Below, piece by piece: positions 56,049-63,261 of a stretch of DNA of 64,000 nt. The notes under the pieces are model-generated. The model saw nothing but the letters and a program-made list of their open reading frames with translations. It made no database searches and was not told the DNA's origin. The stretch lies in contig CAVRAZ010000001.1 of the NCBI GenBank assembly GCA_963719135.1, positions 620,001-684,000 on the forward strand, read 5' to 3'. Position 1 is the stretch's first letter. Every line of letters begins with the position of its first letter. The translations under genes and the position numbers were made by a program. Source of the DNA: CAVRAZ01 sp963719135 (GTDB taxonomy: Bacteria; Pseudomonadota; Gammaproteobacteria; DSM-19610).

Positions 56049-56180
56049 ATGAACAGCCTCTCTGCCCTGACCGCACACGACACCGAAGCCACGCGCCGCT
56101 TTAGCGATGACGACATCCCGGAAGCGCCGGACTGCTGGTCGCTCGACGACTTCGCCGACATCCTGGGTGGTCAACGCTGA
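56049..56180 (+). CDS. Small ORF (43 codons) coupled to an exported SRPBCC protein
   Basis: The predicted peptide MNSLSALTAHDTEATRRF continues as an acidic stretch SDDDIPEAPDCWSLDDFADI and ends LGGQR. ACGGAG stands ten bases before the ATG, and the TGA stop overlaps the ATG of the next gene (TGATG), so it looks translated. It has no signal peptide and no known motif. It might be a small regulator or leader peptide that couples translation of the exported protein. Length alone keeps the call tentative. Confidence 0.5.
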   Translation: MNSLSALTAHDTEATRRFSDDDIPEAPDCWSLDDFADILGGQR

Positions 56181-56758
56181 TGAACGCCACCCGGCACCTG
56201 CTGCGCCTTGCCGCCGTTGCCGCCGCCGCCATCGGCTTCGCAACACCGGCGTTCGCCGGCCCCTCGATCGACGTCAGCTTCGAGGCCAGCGACACCGACA
56301 GCCAGCAACTGGTGCACGCGGTTGCCGAGTTTCCGGTTCACGAGACCGCCGTCCACGCCGTCTTCGACGCGATCACCGACTACCCCGAATTGCACCAGTG
56401 GATCCGGGCAACCAAACCGGTCAGCACCGAATCGTCCAGCCACCAATACCTGGTGCAATTCACCTTTCCCTGGCCGGTCGGCCGCCAGTGGTCGCGGGTC
56501 GAAGTGCGCCAGGTCGGACAGACGATTTTCTGGAGACAGGTGGAAGGCACGCTCAAGGCCAATCACGGTAGCATCACGTTCACCAGCGAAAACGGTGCGG
56601 TTCACGTCGACTATCGCGCGGCCATGGACATCGGCCTGCCGGAAAGTCTGACCCGCTCGTACAAGGCGAAATTCGTGAGCGAGTTTCTGACCGCCGCCCG
56701 CAAAAAGGCCGCGGCGATCGATGCGACGCCCGCAGTGGTGGTGGCGCGCGGCAACTGA
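56180..56758 (+). CDS. Exported SRPBCC/START-like domain protein
   Basis: A 192-residue protein with a clear signal peptide (HLLRLAAVAAAAIGFATPAFA, cleavage near residue 26). The mature part shows the SRPBCC fold start VHAVAEFPVHETAVHAVFDAI, YPELHQWIRATKPVSTES, YLVQFTFPWPVGRQWSRVEV and the long final helix SYKAKFVSEFLTAARKKAA. Such domains bind hydrophobic ligands, and periplasmic forms are of unknown function. It is directly coupled to the 43-codon ORF. No other gene is in the unit. Confidence 0.8.
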   Translation: MNATRHLLRLAAVAAAAIGFATPAFAGPSIDVSFEASDTDSQQLVHAVAEFPVHETAVHAVFDAITDYPELHQWIRATKPVSTESSSHQYLVQFTFPWPVGRQWSRVEVRQVGQTIFWRQVEGTLKANHGSITFTSENGAVHVDYRAAMDIGLPESLTRSYKAKFVSEFLTAARKKAAAIDATPAVVVARGN

Positions 56759-57396
56759 TGGGATTTACACAGGCGTCGGCAATAATGGCTACACCCTGGA
56801 TATCCCGTCATTCCCGCGCAGGCGGGAATCCATAGGCTTGCAAACGACTGAGTCCCCGCCCGCGCGGGAACGACGTAATTGGGTTGTTGCAAGCTACCCT
56901 GACTTCCGAGTAACACAAACGCATGAGAGCCGGTTCCCCTTTTGTCGTCATCCCGGCGCAGGCCGGGATCCGGAAGCCACCGGCCCAGTGGATTCCGGCC
57001 TGCGCCGAAATTACGGTATCCAAGTGTGTCGCGACGCTCAGGATGCGAAACGGGACATCCAAGTCGCCGTTTCGCCCTCGCTTGTCACGACAGCCTATTG
57101 TGCCCCGGCCGCCCTGCGTCCGTGCCGCTTCGCCACACCGTCGCACGCTCGGCGCTGGCTACGCAGCACTCCCGCAAATGGCTTGACGGCGTGTCGGATG
57201 CGCTTGCATACGCCCTCCGCCGGCTTGGGACCTCTCGGCCCCGCGCCACTACGGCCATACGCCCGCGCCTACGCCTACCGCGGACTACGCGCCTTCGCTT
57301 CGCTCTCCATGGCGCGCAGCGAACGATGAGGTAAGTTCGATAACGCCGCACCCATCGCGCGGTGATCTCATCCCTCCGATTTCCGGTTCCCACCGC
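56759..57396. other. Gene-free stretch with two REP pairs and a dispersed repeat
   Basis: REP pairs lie at 56806-56832 with 56847-56874 (arm core TCCCGCGC-GGGA), and at 56947-56973 with 56989-57014 (CCCGGCGCAGGCCGGG). At 57282-57321 a 40-base sequence matches 61731-61770 with 38 identities. No reading frame has a ribosome site or family resemblance. Confidence 0.65.
57282..57321. repeat. 40-bp dispersed repeat, copy 1 (copy 2 at 61731-61770)
   Basis: Both copies read GGACTACGCGCC, then TCGCTT, GCTCTCCATGGCGCGCAGCG, differing at two positions only. They lie about 4.4 kb apart in the same orientation, each in a gene-free stretch, and flank the LysR/cytochrome b561/YceI/pirin/HicAB segment. Confidence 0.7.
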
Positions 57397-58305
57397 TCAC
57401 ACCTCGTCCCAATAGGGCACACCCGCAAAGCGCTCGACCAGATAATCGACAAAGGAACGCACGCGCTGCGACAGATGCCGCGTATGCGGATAGACCGCGT
57501 AGGCGCTGATATCCGGCCCGCGGAAATCACACAGCAGCGGCACCAGCCGGCCCGCGCGGATCGCCTCATAGGCGATGAAGCTCGGCTGGCGCGTGATGCC
57601 GCAGCCGGCGATGGCTGCCTGCACCAGGAAATCGCCGTTGTTCGCCTGCATCACCGACGGCACGCGCACCTTCACGCGCCTGCCATCGGAACCGACGAAC
57701 ACCCAGGACTCGGGATCGGCGGCCAGGCTGTAGGTCAGACACCGGTGTTGAGCCAGATCCGCAGGCAAAGCCGGCTCGCCGTGCGCGGCCAGGTAGTCGG
57801 GGCTCGCGCAGGTGACCATGCGGATCGGCGCCAGCCGTCGCGCCATCAGCGTCGAGTCCGACAGTTCGGCGATGCGCAGCGCGACATCGAACCCCGCGGC
57901 GACCAGGTCGACCTGGCGGTCGTTGAAATCGAGATCGAAACTGACCTGCGGATGCCGCTTGCCGAAGTCCTCGATCGCCGGCGCGAGTTGCAGCAGCCCG
58001 AACGACAGCGGCACCGCCACCCGCAGCCGCCCGCGCAGCGTGCGCTGACTGTCGGCGACCGCCTGCTCGGCCTCGTCGGCATCCGCCAGGAGGTGCAGCG
58101 CGCGCGCATAGAACTGGCGCGCGGCTTCGGTGGGATTGAGCCTTCGCGTGGTGCGGCGGAACAACTGCGCGCCCAGGCGTTCCTCGAGATCGGCGATGCG
58201 GCGGCTGACCGCCGACTTGGCGATGCCGAGACGTTCCGCCGCGCCGCTGATGCTGCCAGCGTCCATGACCCGGACAAAAATCTCCATGTCTTCCAGACGG
58301 GGCAT
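57397..58305 (-). CDS. LysR-family transcriptional regulator
   Basis: A 302-residue regulator. The winged helix-turn-helix is at about 4-63: MEIFVRVMDAGSISGAAERL with helix-turn-helix IAKSAVSRRIADLEERLGAQ and LFRRTTRRLNPTEA. The effector-binding domain follows (LRVAVPLSFGLLQLAPAIED, LDFNDRQVDLVAAGFDVALR). It is transcribed away from the cytochrome b561-YceI-pirin genes, so it may control them, though a 450-base repeat region lies between. The effector is unknown. Confidence 0.93.
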   Translation of the reverse strand: MPRLEDMEIFVRVMDAGSISGAAERLGIAKSAVSRRIADLEERLGAQLFRRTTRRLNPTEAARQFYARALHLLADADEAEQAVADSQRTLRGRLRVAVPLSFGLLQLAPAIEDFGKRHPQVSFDLDFNDRQVDLVAAGFDVALRIAELSDSTLMARRLAPIRMVTCASPDYLAAHGEPALPADLAQHRCLTYSLAADPESWVFVGSDGRRVKVRVPSVMQANNGDFLVQAAIAGCGITRQPSFIAYEAIRAGRLVPLLCDFRGPDISAYAVYPHTRHLSQRVRSFVDYLVERFAGVPYWDEV

Positions 58306-58436
58306 GATTGTTCCTGTAAATAGAACAGTTAATTCTCAAACTAGCTCTTTATTCGTGTTTGATCAACTGCCAGACTTACCCCACTGCCAGGATAGCCCTG
58401 ACTTGGCGATCGGCACCCGGTTACTGCCCGGCTCCC

Positions 58437-58632
58437 GTCATGGCGAGCGAAGCGATCTCCCGGCACAGGCAGGATGGGTCAAGAAACCTCTGATTTGATC
58501 CATAGCCGTCATTCCGGCGAAGGCCGGAATCCAGTCTTTTCGAGACCTCTGGATTCCGGCCTTCGCCGGAATGACGAATTGACTCAGAGGTTCGTCGGCG
58601 ATTGCTTCGTCACTGAGTTCCTCGCAATGACG
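58437..58632. repeat. Nested inverted repeat with a perfect REP pair
   Basis: The inner pair, 58508-58534 and 58549-58575, is a perfect 27-base inverted repeat of the CCGGCGAAGGCCGG type. Around it AACCTCTGA faces TCAGAGGTT. An outer arm GTCATGGCGAGCGAAGCG at 58437-58454 faces GATTGCTTCGTCACTGAG and CTCGCAATGAC at 58600-58632. The outer arms are the known GTCATTGCGAG-type dispersed repeat. The rest of 58306-58754 holds no gene. Confidence 0.8.
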
Positions 58633-58754
58633 AAGCAACCGGAGCTTCTGTAATCGAATGCACGCCCCACCGGCGCAACATGCCGGCGGTCCAGGCAGGA
58701 CAGATGCGGGAAAACCCGCTGCGACGATCAACCACACAGGTGGTCAAACAGCCC

Positions 58755-59339
58755 ATGTTGCGAAACAGTCGTCAGACCTACGGATGGATCCACATCGCCC
58801 TGCACTGGACCACGGCGTTGACCGTGTTCGGCCTGTTCGCGCTGGGCGTCTGGATGCGCGGACTCGACTACTACGACCGCTGGTACTACGAAGCGCCGCA
58901 GATTCACAAGAGTGTCGGCATCCTGCTGTTCGCGGTCGTCGCCTTCCGCCTGGTCTGGCGCTGGACCAATCCGCACCCGCGGCCGCTGGGCGCGGCGCTC
59001 GAAAACCGTCTGGCGTGGGCGGCGCACATCGCGCTGTACCTGCTGCTGTTCACGCTGATGCTCAGCGGCTACCTGATACCGACCGCCAAGGGCCGCGCCA
59101 TCGAAGTGTTCAACTGGTTCAGCGTGCCGGCGACGCTGTACGGCATCCCTCACCAGGAGGACATCGCCGGCGAGATTCACGAAGTGCTGGCGTACGTGCT
59201 GATCGGCCTGGTCGTTCTGCACGCCGGTGCCGCGGTCAAACATCACCTGATCGACCGCGACCACACACTGCTGCGCATGCTCGGCCGCGGTGCGCCGAAC
59301 ACCCCTGACCCCAATCAACCGACCAAGGAGCAACCATGA
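58755..59339 (+). CDS. Cytochrome b561
   Basis: A 194-residue di-haem membrane protein. Four hydrophobic helices are seen: HIALHWTTALTVFGLFALGVW (about 13-33), HKSVGILLFAVVAFRLVW (about 52-69), HIALYLLLFTLMLSGYLIP (about 91-109) and HEVLAYVLIGLVVLHAGAAVKHH (about 139-161). His residues at helix ends match the haem ligands of the family. It probably passes electrons from quinol to an unknown periplasmic acceptor. The start at MLRNSRQTYGW is chosen by family fit; the ribosome site is weak. Its stop overlaps the YceI start (ATGA). Confidence 0.92.
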   Translation: MLRNSRQTYGWIHIALHWTTALTVFGLFALGVWMRGLDYYDRWYYEAPQIHKSVGILLFAVVAFRLVWRWTNPHPRPLGAALENRLAWAAHIALYLLLFTLMLSGYLIPTAKGRAIEVFNWFSVPATLYGIPHQEDIAGEIHEVLAYVLIGLVVLHAGAAVKHHLIDRDHTLLRMLGRGAPNTPDPNQPTKEQP

Positions 59340-59914
59340 CTTTCCATCGCGTTCGAATCCTGGCGCTGGCCGCCCTGCTGGCGACGCCCGCTTTCGCGTC
59401 CGCCGAAAATTATGTCATCGACACGGAGAAAGCCCACGCGTCGATCGAGTTCCGCGTCAAGCACCTCGGCTTCAGTTGGGTGGTCGGCCGCTTCGACGAC
59501 TTTTCCGGGCACTTCACCTACGACGAAGCCAAGCCGGAAAACGCCAGCGTGGAAGTGACCGTCAAGACCGCCAGCGTCAACTCCAATTTCGCCGAGCGCG
59601 ACAAGCACCTGCGCAGCGACGACTTCCTCGACGTCGAGAAGTTTCCCGAGGCGAAATTCGTCAGCACCGCGTTCAAACCCACGGGTGACGACAAGGCGGA
59701 ACTGACCGGCAACCTGACGCTGCACGGCGTCACCCGCCCGCTCACCATCGAGGTCGAACAGATCGGCCACGGTGCCGACCCCTGGGGCGGCTACCGGCGC
59801 GGCTTCTCCGGCACCACCAAGCTGACGTTCGCCGATTTCAAGATCAAGAAAGACCTGGGCCCCGCGGCACGCGACGTCTACCTGTTCCTGTCCGTGGAGG
59901 GCATCCGTCAATAG
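59336..59914 (+). CDS. YceI-family periplasmic lipid-binding protein
   Basis: A 192-residue protein with a signal peptide (FHRVRILALAALLATPAFASA, cleavage near residue 24). The mature lipocalin-like barrel reads YVIDTEKAHASIEFRVKHLG, GRFDDFSGHFTYDE, DKHLRSDDFLDVEKFPEAKF and LTGNLTLHGVTRPLTIEV, all family signatures. YceI proteins bind isoprenoid quinones or similar lipids. It is coupled to cytochrome b561, a common pairing that suggests a redox role. Confidence 0.94.
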   Translation: MTFHRVRILALAALLATPAFASAENYVIDTEKAHASIEFRVKHLGFSWVVGRFDDFSGHFTYDEAKPENASVEVTVKTASVNSNFAERDKHLRSDDFLDVEKFPEAKFVSTAFKPTGDDKAELTGNLTLHGVTRPLTIEVEQIGHGADPWGGYRRGFSGTTKLTFADFKIKKDLGPAARDVYLFLSVEGIRQ

Positions 59915-59927
59915 AGGAGATACCCTT

Positions 59928-60779
59928 ATGACCGCACGAACCATTGCCCAACGGGTGCCCGCCCTGGAAGTGACCGAGGGCGCCGGCGTACAGGTGTTCC
60001 GCACCATCGGCACCCCGGCGCGCCCGAACCTGGACCCGTTCCTGATGCTCGACCATTTCAGTTCGGCGAACCCGGACGACTACCTCGCCGGCTTTCCGGA
60101 GCATCCGCACCGCGGCTTCATCACGCTGACCTACATGCTGGCCGGTCACATGGAACACCGCGACAGCATGGGCAACCGCGGCGACCTGGGGCCCGGCGGC
60201 GCCCAGTGGATGAAGGCCGCCAGCGGCATCATTCATTCGGAGATGCCGAAACAGATCGACGGCCTGATGCAGGGGTTTCAGTTGTGGATCAACCTGCCGG
60301 CGGCCGAGAAGATGAGCGCGCCGGCGTATCGCGACATTCCCGCCGGCGAGATACCGGTCGTGGATGACGGGAATACCCGGGTGAAACTGCTGGCCGGCCA
60401 ATACGGTGACAAGAGCGGGCCAATCGTCGATCCGCATACCGGACTGACGTATCTGGACGTTTCGCTGAAGGCGGATACGGCGTTCACGCACGCTGTCGAC
60501 GCGAATGACCAGGTGTTTCTGTACCTGTTCGAAGGCGCGCTGCAGACCGGCGATCAGGCGATTCCCGCCAACCATCTTGCGGTGCTGACCGGAGGCGACC
60601 AGGTGAGCGTGCGCGCCGGGGCCGACGGTGCGCGGTTTCTGCTGCTGGCCGGACGGCCGTTGGGTGAACCGATTGTGCAGTATGGGCCGTTTGTGATGAA
60701 TACGCGGGAGGAGATCGAACAGGCGGCGGCGGATTATCGGGATGGGCGGTTGGTGCGGAGTAAGGCGGCGGCGCATTGA
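59928..60779 (+). CDS. Pirin-family protein
   Basis: A 283-residue bicupin. Motifs LDPFLMLDHFSSANPDDY, FPEHPHRGFITLTYMLAG and MEHRDSMGNRGDLGPGGAQW cover the metal site: His, His, His and Glu come from PHRGF and HSEMP-type motifs (SGIIHSEMPKQ). The C-terminal cupin (FLYLFEGAL) lacks metal ligands, as usual. Some pirins are quercetinases; others are redox regulators. AGAGGAG lies before the ATG, 13 bases after yceI, so it is the third gene of the unit. Confidence 0.94.
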   Translation: MTARTIAQRVPALEVTEGAGVQVFRTIGTPARPNLDPFLMLDHFSSANPDDYLAGFPEHPHRGFITLTYMLAGHMEHRDSMGNRGDLGPGGAQWMKAASGIIHSEMPKQIDGLMQGFQLWINLPAAEKMSAPAYRDIPAGEIPVVDDGNTRVKLLAGQYGDKSGPIVDPHTGLTYLDVSLKADTAFTHAVDANDQVFLYLFEGALQTGDQAIPANHLAVLTGGDQVSVRAGADGARFLLLAGRPLGEPIVQYGPFVMNTREEIEQAAADYRDGRLVRSKAAAH

Positions 60780-60987
60780 GGCATCCAAGTTCTTCGCTGC
60801 CGCTGCAATCTTAACGGGTTGGCGCTGCACTCAGTGGTTCTTACAGCTTCAACGATAGGTTCAGCAGTGGCCTTGCTGGAGCCACAAAACGGCGGAGGCA
60901 CACGTCGTTGAGCCAAGCCGTGCGGTGCTCTCAGCGGCACCGCCAAGCGACGCAGAAGAATCCGGTGTCGGCTCGGGGGGCGATGGG

Positions 60988-61203
60988 TTATGCAGCGTTA
61001 ATTTCGATAATTTCGCTGACTGAGCTGGGAGGAGGAACAGGCTCACCGGCTTCAATCAGGCCCGCGATATGAAACTCAATTGCCTCTTTCATAAGCTCCA
61101 ACACTTCTTCCCGGGTTTCACCGGCGGCAACACACCCCGGTAAATCAGGCACATGGGCGCCATACCCGGTTTCGCCTTTTTCAATAACCACCCTATATTT
61201 CAT
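60988..61203 (-). CDS. hicB: HicB-family antitoxin
   Basis: A 71-residue protein with the partial RNase H fold of HicB: MKYRVVIEKGETGYGAHVPD, LPGCVAAGETREEVLELMKE, and AIEFHIAGLIEAGEPVPPPS. It ends without a separate DNA-binding domain, as in the short HicB-like class. GAGGAACAGG precedes the ATG. hicA lies 31 bases upstream on the same strand. It would neutralise the HicA mRNA interferase. Confidence 0.92.
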   Translation of the reverse strand: MKYRVVIEKGETGYGAHVPDLPGCVAAGETREEVLELMKEAIEFHIAGLIEAGEPVPPPSSVSEIIEINAA

Positions 61204-61234
61204 AACCTGTTCCTCGCGACTATTTTAGACCAGC

Positions 61235-61412
61235 CTACTTGAGGATGCTCGATAAGGTACCGCGCGGTATATCGACACTTGGTTTCCCCGCCACAGCAAC
61301 CGTTCCTCGCTTCGCAGGGTGCCGGTACTGGCGATGGCTTCCCGTCATCCGGGTTTCCACCCAGCCATCCTTTTCAAGCATTCTAATCAGTTCCTTGACC
61401 GTCGCTGTTCAC
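61235..61412 (-). pseudogene. hicA: HicA-family toxin, frameshifted near the start
   Basis: From an ATG at 61381 the frame reads MLEKDGWVETRMTGSHRQYR, then HPAKRGTVAVAGKPSVD and IPRGTLSSILK, the double-stranded-RNA-binding-like fold of HicA with its catalytic His in TGSHRQY. A GTG at 61412 following AAGGAA would begin VNSDG and, with one base less near 61397-61401, join KELIRMLEKDGW as in normal HicA. As written the front 11 residues are out of frame. A short product from 61381 would lack helix 1. The C-terminus stops at SILK, a few residues earlier than usual. Confidence 0.75.
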
Positions 61413-61434
61413 TTCCTTGTCTAAGCTGCATAAC

Positions 61435-62046
61435 ACCCAAATGTCTTGCCTCCGGTGCGCGGCAAAGCTGCACAACCTGCAGGCGTTCATTGGACGTCAG
61501 TCATTCGTGTCTACGCACCTATTCGGACGCAAATGCTACGCTTTCTTGAAGCTTGGTCGTGGCAGGCCAGCGAAGCTCAATATTCGTGCCCACCGGAATG
61601 GCAAGTGCTTGGGATGTGAGAGAGGCCGATAGCCCGCTCACCTCCCTGCGGACCTCAGCAACTTCGAGGTCAAAGTAGCAATTCACGTCGACCACCACCC
61701 ACAGCCATTACTCGGACAGACTCCTAGCGGGGACTACGCGCCCTCGCTTGGCTCTCCATGGCGCGCAGCGTCAGCGCCTGCTTCTCGGTTGGCTCGACGA
61801 ACGGCCAAATAAATCTGTCCCCTTTGGCGGTCCCCTTTGGCGATGGCGGGCGAAAATAGATCTGTCGGCTTTCGGATTTTCGGCTTCTCCTCGCGGGGGA
61901 GAAGTGCGGCTTCCCGGCTCGGCCGGTATCTGCGAGGTTACCGTCTATACTTGGCTCTAGCGTTAACGTGGCGCCTCGCGAGGAAGCTTATCCTCTGTCC
62001 CGGAAGGTGGCGCTCGACCTTATCATTCGACGGAGGAATCGACACG
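61435..62046. other. Gene-free stretch with repeat remnants
   Basis: No supported gene. It contains AAATCTGTCCCC-type repeat pieces near 61808-61870 (compare 3224-3244) and copy 2 of the 40-bp dispersed repeat. A 71-codon frame at 61417 lacks a ribosome site and is rejected. GCGTTAACG near 61962 and the purine-rich GACGGAGGAA at 62029-62038 lead into the next gene. Confidence 0.5.
61731..61770. repeat. 40-bp dispersed repeat, copy 2 (copy 1 at 57282-57321)
   Basis: The same sequence as at 57282-57321 with 38 of 40 identities, in the same direction, ending ATGGCGCGCAGCG. Sequence on both sides differs from copy 1. Confidence 0.7.
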
Positions 62047-63201
62047 ATGTCAGCCCGCCTTCGGACCCTGCTCTGTCTCGCCGCACTGCTGCTGCCGTGT
62101 CTGCCCGGCCAGGCCGCACCGGAAGACACCATCGACATCGGCGCGGTTTACAACCTGCACGGCTTTCAGGCCGATCTCGATATTCCCTCGACAGAGGGGG
62201 CCCGCCTTGCGATCGATGAAATCAACCGCAGCGGCGGCCTGCTCGGACACCCGGTGTACCTGGCCGTTGCCGACGGCGTCAGCCGACCCAAGGTCATCGC
62301 CCGCAAGACAGCGGCGTTGTTGAAACGTTACCGGCACATGCCGGCCCTGATGGGGTTGTCCGACACCGACATGGTGCTGGCAGCGGCGCCGCTGGCCGCC
62401 GCCAACGGGCGGGTGTTTCTGACGTTGGGCGCGACCTCGCCGCAGTTGCCCGATCAGGTGCCGGATTATCTGTTTCTCGCCTGTTTCGGCGACAACGTGC
62501 AAGCCGCGGCAGCCGCCGAAATCGCCTGGCACGAGCTGGCGGCGCGCACGGTTGCCGTGCTCTATGCGGCGGATAACACCTACACCGATTTGTTACAAGG
62601 CTATTTCCGGCAGCGGTTCTCGGAACTCGGCGGCACCGTCAGCAGCGTGCGCGCCTACGATCCGGCCCGTTTGGACGGAATCGCCGACGGCCTGGACGGC
62701 GTCGATCTGGTGTTTCTGGCGACCAGCTCGGCGGACCAGTCGCTGGCGATCATCCAGGCGTTGCGCAACGCCGGCATCGCCGCGCCGGTCGTCGGCGGCG
62801 ACAGCTACGATTCGGAAGGACTCTGGCAACAGCACCCGGAGATTCAGGATGTCTACTTCACCACGCACGCCTATCTCGGTGCCGACAATCCGGACCCCCT
62901 CGTGCAGGCCTTCCGTCGTACCTATGCGCAGGCCTACGGCAGACCGCCCGATGCGTTCGCGGCGCTGGGCTACGACACGGTGCACCTGCTGGCGACCGCG
63001 ATACGCCGGGCCGGCAGCATCGACCCCGCCGCCGTCCGCAATGCGCTGGCCGGAATCGAGGCGTTCACCGGCGTGACCGGCACCCTGTATTACCCGCCGG
63101 GCAGCCGCATACCGGTGAAATCGGTGAGTGTCCTGCAGATTCAGCAGGGCAGCGTCACATTGCTTCGGCAGTTGATCCCCGAACAGGTGCCGGCGCCCTG
63201 A
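62047..63201 (+). CDS. Periplasmic ligand-binding protein, LivJ-like (type I)
   Basis: A 384-residue exported binding protein. The signal peptide is RTLLCLAALLLPCLPGQAA. The two-lobed fold of branched-chain amino-acid binders is seen in IDIGAVYNLHGFQADLDIPS, TEGARLAIDEINRSGGLLGH, ALMGLSDTDMVLAAAPLAAA, TVAVLYAADNTYTDLLQGYF and GTVSSVRAYDPARLD. AFAALGYDTVHLLATAIRRAG closes the C-lobe. GGAGGAA precedes the ATG at 62047. No permease or ATPase genes are near, and the next gene is acetolactate decarboxylase, so it may bind a small keto or hydroxy acid for another system; the ligand is unknown. Confidence 0.9.
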   Translation: MSARLRTLLCLAALLLPCLPGQAAPEDTIDIGAVYNLHGFQADLDIPSTEGARLAIDEINRSGGLLGHPVYLAVADGVSRPKVIARKTAALLKRYRHMPALMGLSDTDMVLAAAPLAAANGRVFLTLGATSPQLPDQVPDYLFLACFGDNVQAAAAAEIAWHELAARTVAVLYAADNTYTDLLQGYFRQRFSELGGTVSSVRAYDPARLDGIADGLDGVDLVFLATSSADQSLAIIQALRNAGIAAPVVGGDSYDSEGLWQQHPEIQDVYFTTHAYLGADNPDPLVQAFRRTYAQAYGRPPDAFAALGYDTVHLLATAIRRAGSIDPAAVRNALAGIEAFTGVTGTLYYPPGSRIPVKSVSVLQIQQGSVTLLRQLIPEQVPAP

Positions 63202-63261
63202 GACGATCCCGTTCGAACTGCCCATGAACGGCTACACCCATCGACAACCAGGAGGTATCCG

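Larger units (their letters stand above)
60987..61434. repeat. Inverted 10-bp repeats bracketing the HicAB module
   Basis: GTTATGCAGC at 60987-60996 and GCTGCATAAC at 61425-61434 are exact inverted copies lying just outside hicB and hicA. The first overlaps the hicB stop codon. The spacing and the GTTATGC/GCATAAC heptamers look like integron cassette core sites, but I cannot fold a full attC on either side. Confidence 0.55.

Noticed and set aside
61417..61632. A 71-codon frame upstream of the LivJ-like gene
   Set aside because: No ribosome site. The four Cys are not spaced as a zinc motif, and the region contains repeat pieces.
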